Under the pieces are notes generated by a model. That model saw nothing but the letters and a program-made list of their open reading frames with translations, ran no database searches and had not been told where the DNA came from. Shown one piece after another: positions 27,889 through 33,153 of a stretch of DNA of 33,153 nucleotides. How positions within the stretch are numbered: the stretch's first letter is position 1; every line of letters starts with the position of its first letter. Origin of the DNA: an uncultured Actinomycetes bacterium (lineage in GTDB: Bacteria; Actinomycetota; Actinomycetes; Nanopelagicales; Nanopelagicaceae); assembly GCA_903894425.1 (NCBI GenBank), contig CAITQC010000015.1:1-33153 (forward strand), given 5' to 3'. The translations under genes were made by a program, and so were the position numbers.

Positions 27889-29414
27889 TTTCAATTACTG
27901 GCGATTCAATAAGCAAAATTGACCGTAACGATTCACGTTATCTAGCCCTGCTTCAAGCCCACGCACGACTTGCCGCAAAAGACCCAACTATCTGGGGCAA
28001 AGAAGCTGAAGCTGAAGCAACTATCCGTTTAAATTGGATCGATCTTCCAGAAAGTTCCCGTGAATTGCTTCCTGCTCTAGATGCTCTTTATGCGAAGCAT
28101 CGCGACAAAGAAAACGTTATCTTGTGCGGGATGGGTGGCTCATCCCTTGGTCCAGAGGTAATCGCTCAAAGCTTTAAAAAGAAACTCTTTATCTTAGATT
28201 CAACAGATCCTAACTATGTAGCACATGCACTTGACTGCGATTTAGGAAAAAGCATTGTTGTTGTTAGCTCTAAATCAGGTTCAACGATTGAAACAGCTTC
28301 TCAACGTGCTCTATTTGAATCTACTTTGATAAAAGCCGGTTTAGTCCCACAAAACCACATGGTAATAGTTACAGACCCTGGCTCACCTTTAGATAAAGAT
28401 AGCCGTGCTAATGGTTTTGCTGTCATTAATGCAGATCCCAATGTTGGAGGCCGGTTTAGCGTTCTTAGTGCCTTTGGCTTAGTGCCAGCAGCGCTTATCG
28501 GTGTTGATGTTTCAGTTCTTCTAGATAATGCAAGTGATGCAAAATCAGCCTTCATAGCCGACCCAAGTATGGTTGTAGATATCGCATACTTATTGAGTTA
28601 CTGCGCAGGGCAATATCTAACATTTACAGATGAGGCTTCTGGAATGCCTGGGTTAAGTGATTGGGCAGAACAGTTAATAGCTGAGTCAACTGGAAAAAAT
28701 CAAGTGGGTCGACTTCCAATAGTTATTGAGAAGAGTCAAGGTTCCCCCGGTGTTTTCTCAATCGCCTATGCAGGTAGCGCAGATCTAGTCGTAGAAGCCG
28801 ATCTTGCTTCTCAATTCATAATCTGGGAATGGGTCACTGCATTAGTTGGATCTGCCTTAGAGATTGATCCATTTAATCAACCCAATGTAACTGAAGCTAA
28901 AGAACAAACTTCAGCGCTGCTCAAAGAGTGGGCGGGGATAATGCCTGAATTCGTACCAGATCAAAGTGATGGCTCGATTGAGATTTTTGGCAATGGCAAA
29001 GATTTAGCCGATGCGTTAGATGTTTTCACAAAAAACATTCCCGCCAATGGATATGTGGCAATCATGGCTTATCTAGATCGCAAGGATGACGCTGCCATCG
29101 CACAAATTCGTGCGCTGCTCTCTGCAAAGATTGGTCGGCCAGTTACCTTTGGTTGGGGTCCACGCTTTCTGCATTCAACTGGTCAGTTCCACAAAGGTGG
29201 CCAACAAAATGGCGCCTTCTTGCAAATCACTGGGGATGCTTCAACTGATATCGAAATTCCCGAACAGAGTTTTGGTTTTAGAACCCTAGTCACCGCTCAA
29301 GCCTTAGGTGATGGAAGAGCTCTTGCCTCAAGAAAATACCCGCTCCTTCGATTGAATTTAACCAATCGCAGTGCGGGTATCGACCAACTACTTGATGCGC
29401 TTAAAAGGATTTAA
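27885..29414 (+). CDS. pgi: Glucose-6-phosphate isomerase
   Basis: 509 aa; CGMGGSSLGPEV, VSSKSGSTIET, STGQFHKGG. Confidence 0.94.
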   Translation: MISITGDSISKIDRNDSRYLALLQAHARLAAKDPTIWGKEAEAEATIRLNWIDLPESSRELLPALDALYAKHRDKENVILCGMGGSSLGPEVIAQSFKKKLFILDSTDPNYVAHALDCDLGKSIVVVSSKSGSTIETASQRALFESTLIKAGLVPQNHMVIVTDPGSPLDKDSRANGFAVINADPNVGGRFSVLSAFGLVPAALIGVDVSVLLDNASDAKSAFIADPSMVVDIAYLLSYCAGQYLTFTDEASGMPGLSDWAEQLIAESTGKNQVGRLPIVIEKSQGSPGVFSIAYAGSADLVVEADLASQFIIWEWVTALVGSALEIDPFNQPNVTEAKEQTSALLKEWAGIMPEFVPDQSDGSIEIFGNGKDLADALDVFTKNIPANGYVAIMAYLDRKDDAAIAQIRALLSAKIGRPVTFGWGPRFLHSTGQFHKGGQQNGAFLQITGDASTDIEIPEQSFGFRTLVTAQALGDGRALASRKYPLLRLNLTNRSAGIDQLLDALKRI

Positions 29415-29752
29415 TCTTCATCATCTCCGCGAAGTTTACGTAATGCATCCTCTAGAAGCATTTCACCCTCAGCATCGGTTCGGCGCTCTTTAACGTAGGC
29501 AAGGTGAGTCTTGTAAGGCTCGTTCTTAACTGGGCTAGGTGGATTATTGCGATCGCGTCCTGCTGGGTATCCGCACTTAGGACAGTCCCACTCAGCCGGG
29601 ATTACAACTGTTTCTTCGACGGCAAACGATGGTCGCACTTCGTGGCCATTGGCACAGAAATATGAAACATAGGCGCGAGCAATCGAATCACCGCGTTCTG
29701 CCTCGCCCATTGGGCCGGCGCCGACTCGGCTTCCGCGAATTGCACTTGCCAT
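29411..29752 (-). CDS. rbpA: RNA polymerase-binding protein RbpA
   Basis: 113 aa; MASAIRGSRVGAGPMGEAERG, Zn-site CANGH...WDCPKCG, THLAYVKERR. Confidence 0.96.
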   Translation of the reverse strand: MASAIRGSRVGAGPMGEAERGDSIARAYVSYFCANGHEVRPSFAVEETVVIPAEWDCPKCGYPAGRDRNNPPSPVKNEPYKTHLAYVKERRTDAEGEMLLEDALRKLRGDDED

Positions 29753-29804
29753 GTGTTACTCCCTTTAATTAATGAAATATGACTGCGCTCGTTAAGAAAA
29801 CGAT

Positions 29805-30032
29805 TTACTTAAGTACAAGACTTAATGCCACAACAAATGCAAACCAGAGTCCGCCAACAACGATTGTGATGCGATCTAGGTTGCGCTCTACAACCGATGA
29901 TCCACCGTAGTTAGTAGAGATTCCGCCACCAAATAAGTCGGAAAGACCACTGCCCTTGCCTTTATGTAGGAGGACGAGCAGGATCATAAGAACACTTGTA
30001 ATGACAAGCAGGATTGATAGAGCTAATTTCAC
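29805..30032 (-). CDS. secG: Preprotein translocase subunit SecG
   Basis: 75 aa; two TM segments, LLHKGKGSGLSDLFGGG; GTG start with an upstream AAGGAG. Confidence 0.95.
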   Translation of the reverse strand: MKLALSILLVITSVLMILLVLLHKGKGSGLSDLFGGGISTNYGGSSVVERNLDRITIVVGGLWFAFVVALSLVLK

Positions 30033-30089
30033 GTTGTCGAACTCCTTGTTTCGTAGAGGGTAAGGATACCTGTAAAAGGCCGTTAACCC

Positions 30090-30866
30090 TTACTCGGATT
30101 GCGCGTAGAACTTAACAATCTTGGCCAATTCCTCAGGATCAAGGCTGGCTCCCCCGATTAGGGCGCCATCGACATCTTCCTTTTTCATGATTTCAGCGAC
30201 GTTAGAGGATTTCACAGAACCGCCGTAGAGGATGCGCATGCTGGATGCAATCTCGGCAGAGCCGATATTTTCAATCTCTTCGCGAATAGCAGCACAAACT
30301 TCTTGAGCATCTTCTGGAGTGGCAACCTTGCCTGTACCAATAGCCCAGACTGGTTCATATGCGATAACGATCTTTTTTAACTCTGGCTTAGTGAGGCCTT
30401 CCAGGCCAGCTCGAACTTGGCGGATTACATGACTTACATGGGCACCAGATTCACGGATTGCTAGCTCTTCACCAACGCAGAAGATTGGGATAATTTCATT
30501 TGCTAATGCAGCCTTAATCTTTCGATTAATAAGTGCATCTGATTCATTATGGATCGCACGGCGTTCTGAGTGGCCGATAAGAACATAAGTGCAACCGAGT
30601 TTGTGCAACATTGAACCCGCAATATCGCCAGTGAAAGCGCCACTGGCTTCAGGAGAAAGATCCTGTGCGCCATAGGTTAAACGCAAACGATCTCCATCAA
30701 TCAAAGTCTGAATTGAACGGATATCAGTAAATGGAGGAATTATGGCAACATCTACAGCATCATAATCTTTGTCATCGAGTGAATAAACCAATTTCTGGGC
30801 AACTGCAATCGCCTCGAGGTGATTGAGATTCATCTTCCAGTTTCCAGCCATTAATGGTTTACGCAT
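30090..30866 (-). CDS. tpiA: Triosephosphate isomerase
   Basis: 258 aa; [25 protein letters not shown]. Confidence 0.98.
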   Translation of the reverse strand: MRKPLMAGNWKMNLNHLEAIAVAQKLVYSLDDKDYDAVDVAIIPPFTDIRSIQTLIDGDRLRLTYGAQDLSPEASGAFTGDIAGSMLHKLGCTYVLIGHSERRAIHNESDALINRKIKAALANEIIPIFCVGEELAIRESGAHVSHVIRQVRAGLEGLTKPELKKIVIAYEPVWAIGTGKVATPEDAQEVCAAIREEIENIGSAEIASSMRILYGGSVKSSNVAEIMKKEDVDGALIGGASLDPEELAKIVKFYAQSE

Positions 30867-30875
30867 AATTGCTCC

Positions 30876-32062
30876 CTATAAGCCAAGTGCTTGAAGACCA
30901 GGAAGTTCCTTGCCCTCTAAATATTCTAATGAAGCTCCACCGCCAGTTGAAATATATCCAAAATCAGAATCAACAAAACCTAAAGCACGAACTGCAGCGG
31001 CCGAGTCTCCCCCGCCGACAACTGATATGCCAGAGACTTTAGTTAGCGCTGTTGCGACTACCTTTGTTCCGGCTGCAAAATTAGCAAATTCAAATACACC
31101 CATTGGGCCATTCCAAAATACTGTTTTACATTTTTCGATTTCGTCAGCAAATGCCTTAGCAGAATCTGGTCCGATGTCTAATCCCATTTGATCTGCAGGG
31201 ATTGCATCTGATGAAACTAATGTCGGTGGTGCATCGGCTGAAAATGTTGGAGCGACAACGATATCTGTTGGGAGCACCAGCTTGACTCCCTTTTCTGCAG
31301 CTTTTGCAATTAAACCTTTAACTACATCGAGCATCTCATCCTCGACTAGTGAAGTTCCGACCTCTTTGCCTTGTGCTTTAAGGAAAGTGAAAACCATTCC
31401 ACCGCCGATTGCAAGGACATCAACTTTTCCGAGAAGATTTTCGATAACACCCAACTTATCTGAAACCTTTGCTCCACCCAAAACAACTCCATATGGACGC
31501 TCTGGATTAATTGTAAGTTTCTTTAAAACTTCTACTTCGGCAGCAACTAAAGTTCCAGCTGCGTGTGGAAGAAGTTTAGGAAGATCAAAGACGGATGCGT
31601 GTTTACGGTGGACTGCACCAAATCCATCGCCCACATATACATCAGCTAGCTCTGCAAGCTCTGCTGCAAAGACAGTTCGCTCTGACTCCTCTTTACTTGT
31701 TTCTGCCGCGTTAAAGCGGATATTTTCAAGGAGAAGAATCTGACCTGGCTGTAATGCAGCAGCAGCTGCCGTGAGCTTTGGTCCAGTTACTTCGCCCGGG
31801 AAGATAATCTCTTTGCCCAATAGTTCGCCTAACCGCTTTGCAACTGGCGCTAATGAAAGTTCGGGTTTAGCTTCACCTTTTGGTCGGCCCAAGTGAGCGG
31901 CGATGACTAAGGATGCGCCTTTTTCAAGTAGCAGTTCAATAGTGGGAAGCGAGGCTTTGATTCGGCCATCATCTTTAATAACCCCTTCTTTCAAAGGGAC
32001 ATTAAGATCACAGCGAAGAAATACTCGCTTTCCAGCTACATCAAGAGTTGCAAGCTCTGACA

Positions 32063-32063
<1 letters not shown>
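30876..32063 (-). CDS. pgk: Phosphoglycerate kinase
   Basis: 395 aa; VFLRCDLNVPL, GGAKVSDKLGVIENLL, GGGDSAAAV. Confidence 0.98.
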
Positions 32064-33151
<1,088 letters not shown>

Positions 33152-33153
33152 GC

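Noticed and set aside
30050-30105. Imperfect hairpin GAG(GG)TAAGG/CCTTACTC between tpiA and secG as a terminator
   Set aside because: Bulged, without a T-tract, and it overlaps a plausible secG promoter (TTAACG-N18-TACCCT); ambiguous.

Overview
The window is a compact, low-to-mid GC actinobacterial core-genome segment. Gene content and order suggest a streamlined freshwater/marine lineage such as acI/Nanopelagicales, but this taxonomy is inference. It carries about 35 housekeeping genes, mostly in tightly overlapping operons: argC-J-B-D-R-H-tyrS; infC-rpmI-rplT-rRNA methylase-pheS-pheT; fabG-fabI; DUF3099-SURF1; sufR-B-D-Rieske-C-S-U-T followed by an ABC exporter; ctaA-tkt-tal-pgi; gap-pgk-tpiA-secG-rbpA. 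I saw no mobile elements, CRISPR arrays, tRNA/rRNA genes or phage genes. The novelty is regulatory. The main signals are: (1) a perfect 15-bp inverted repeat inside the first 16 codons of the rRNA methylase gene after rplT; (2) infC apparently starting at a non-canonical ATC with an ideal Shine-Dalgarno, behind a structured leader; (3) twin ARG-box-like operators plus a -35/-10 promoter at the pheT/argC junction; (4) a perfect palindrome in the sufR/ctaA divergent promoter; (5) recurring leaderless TANNNT-N6/7-ATG starts; (6) a terminator-like hairpin just upstream of gap; (7) a near-consensus promoter downstream of tyrS, possibly for an rRNA operon outside the window. I did not find a convincing new multi-gene system.
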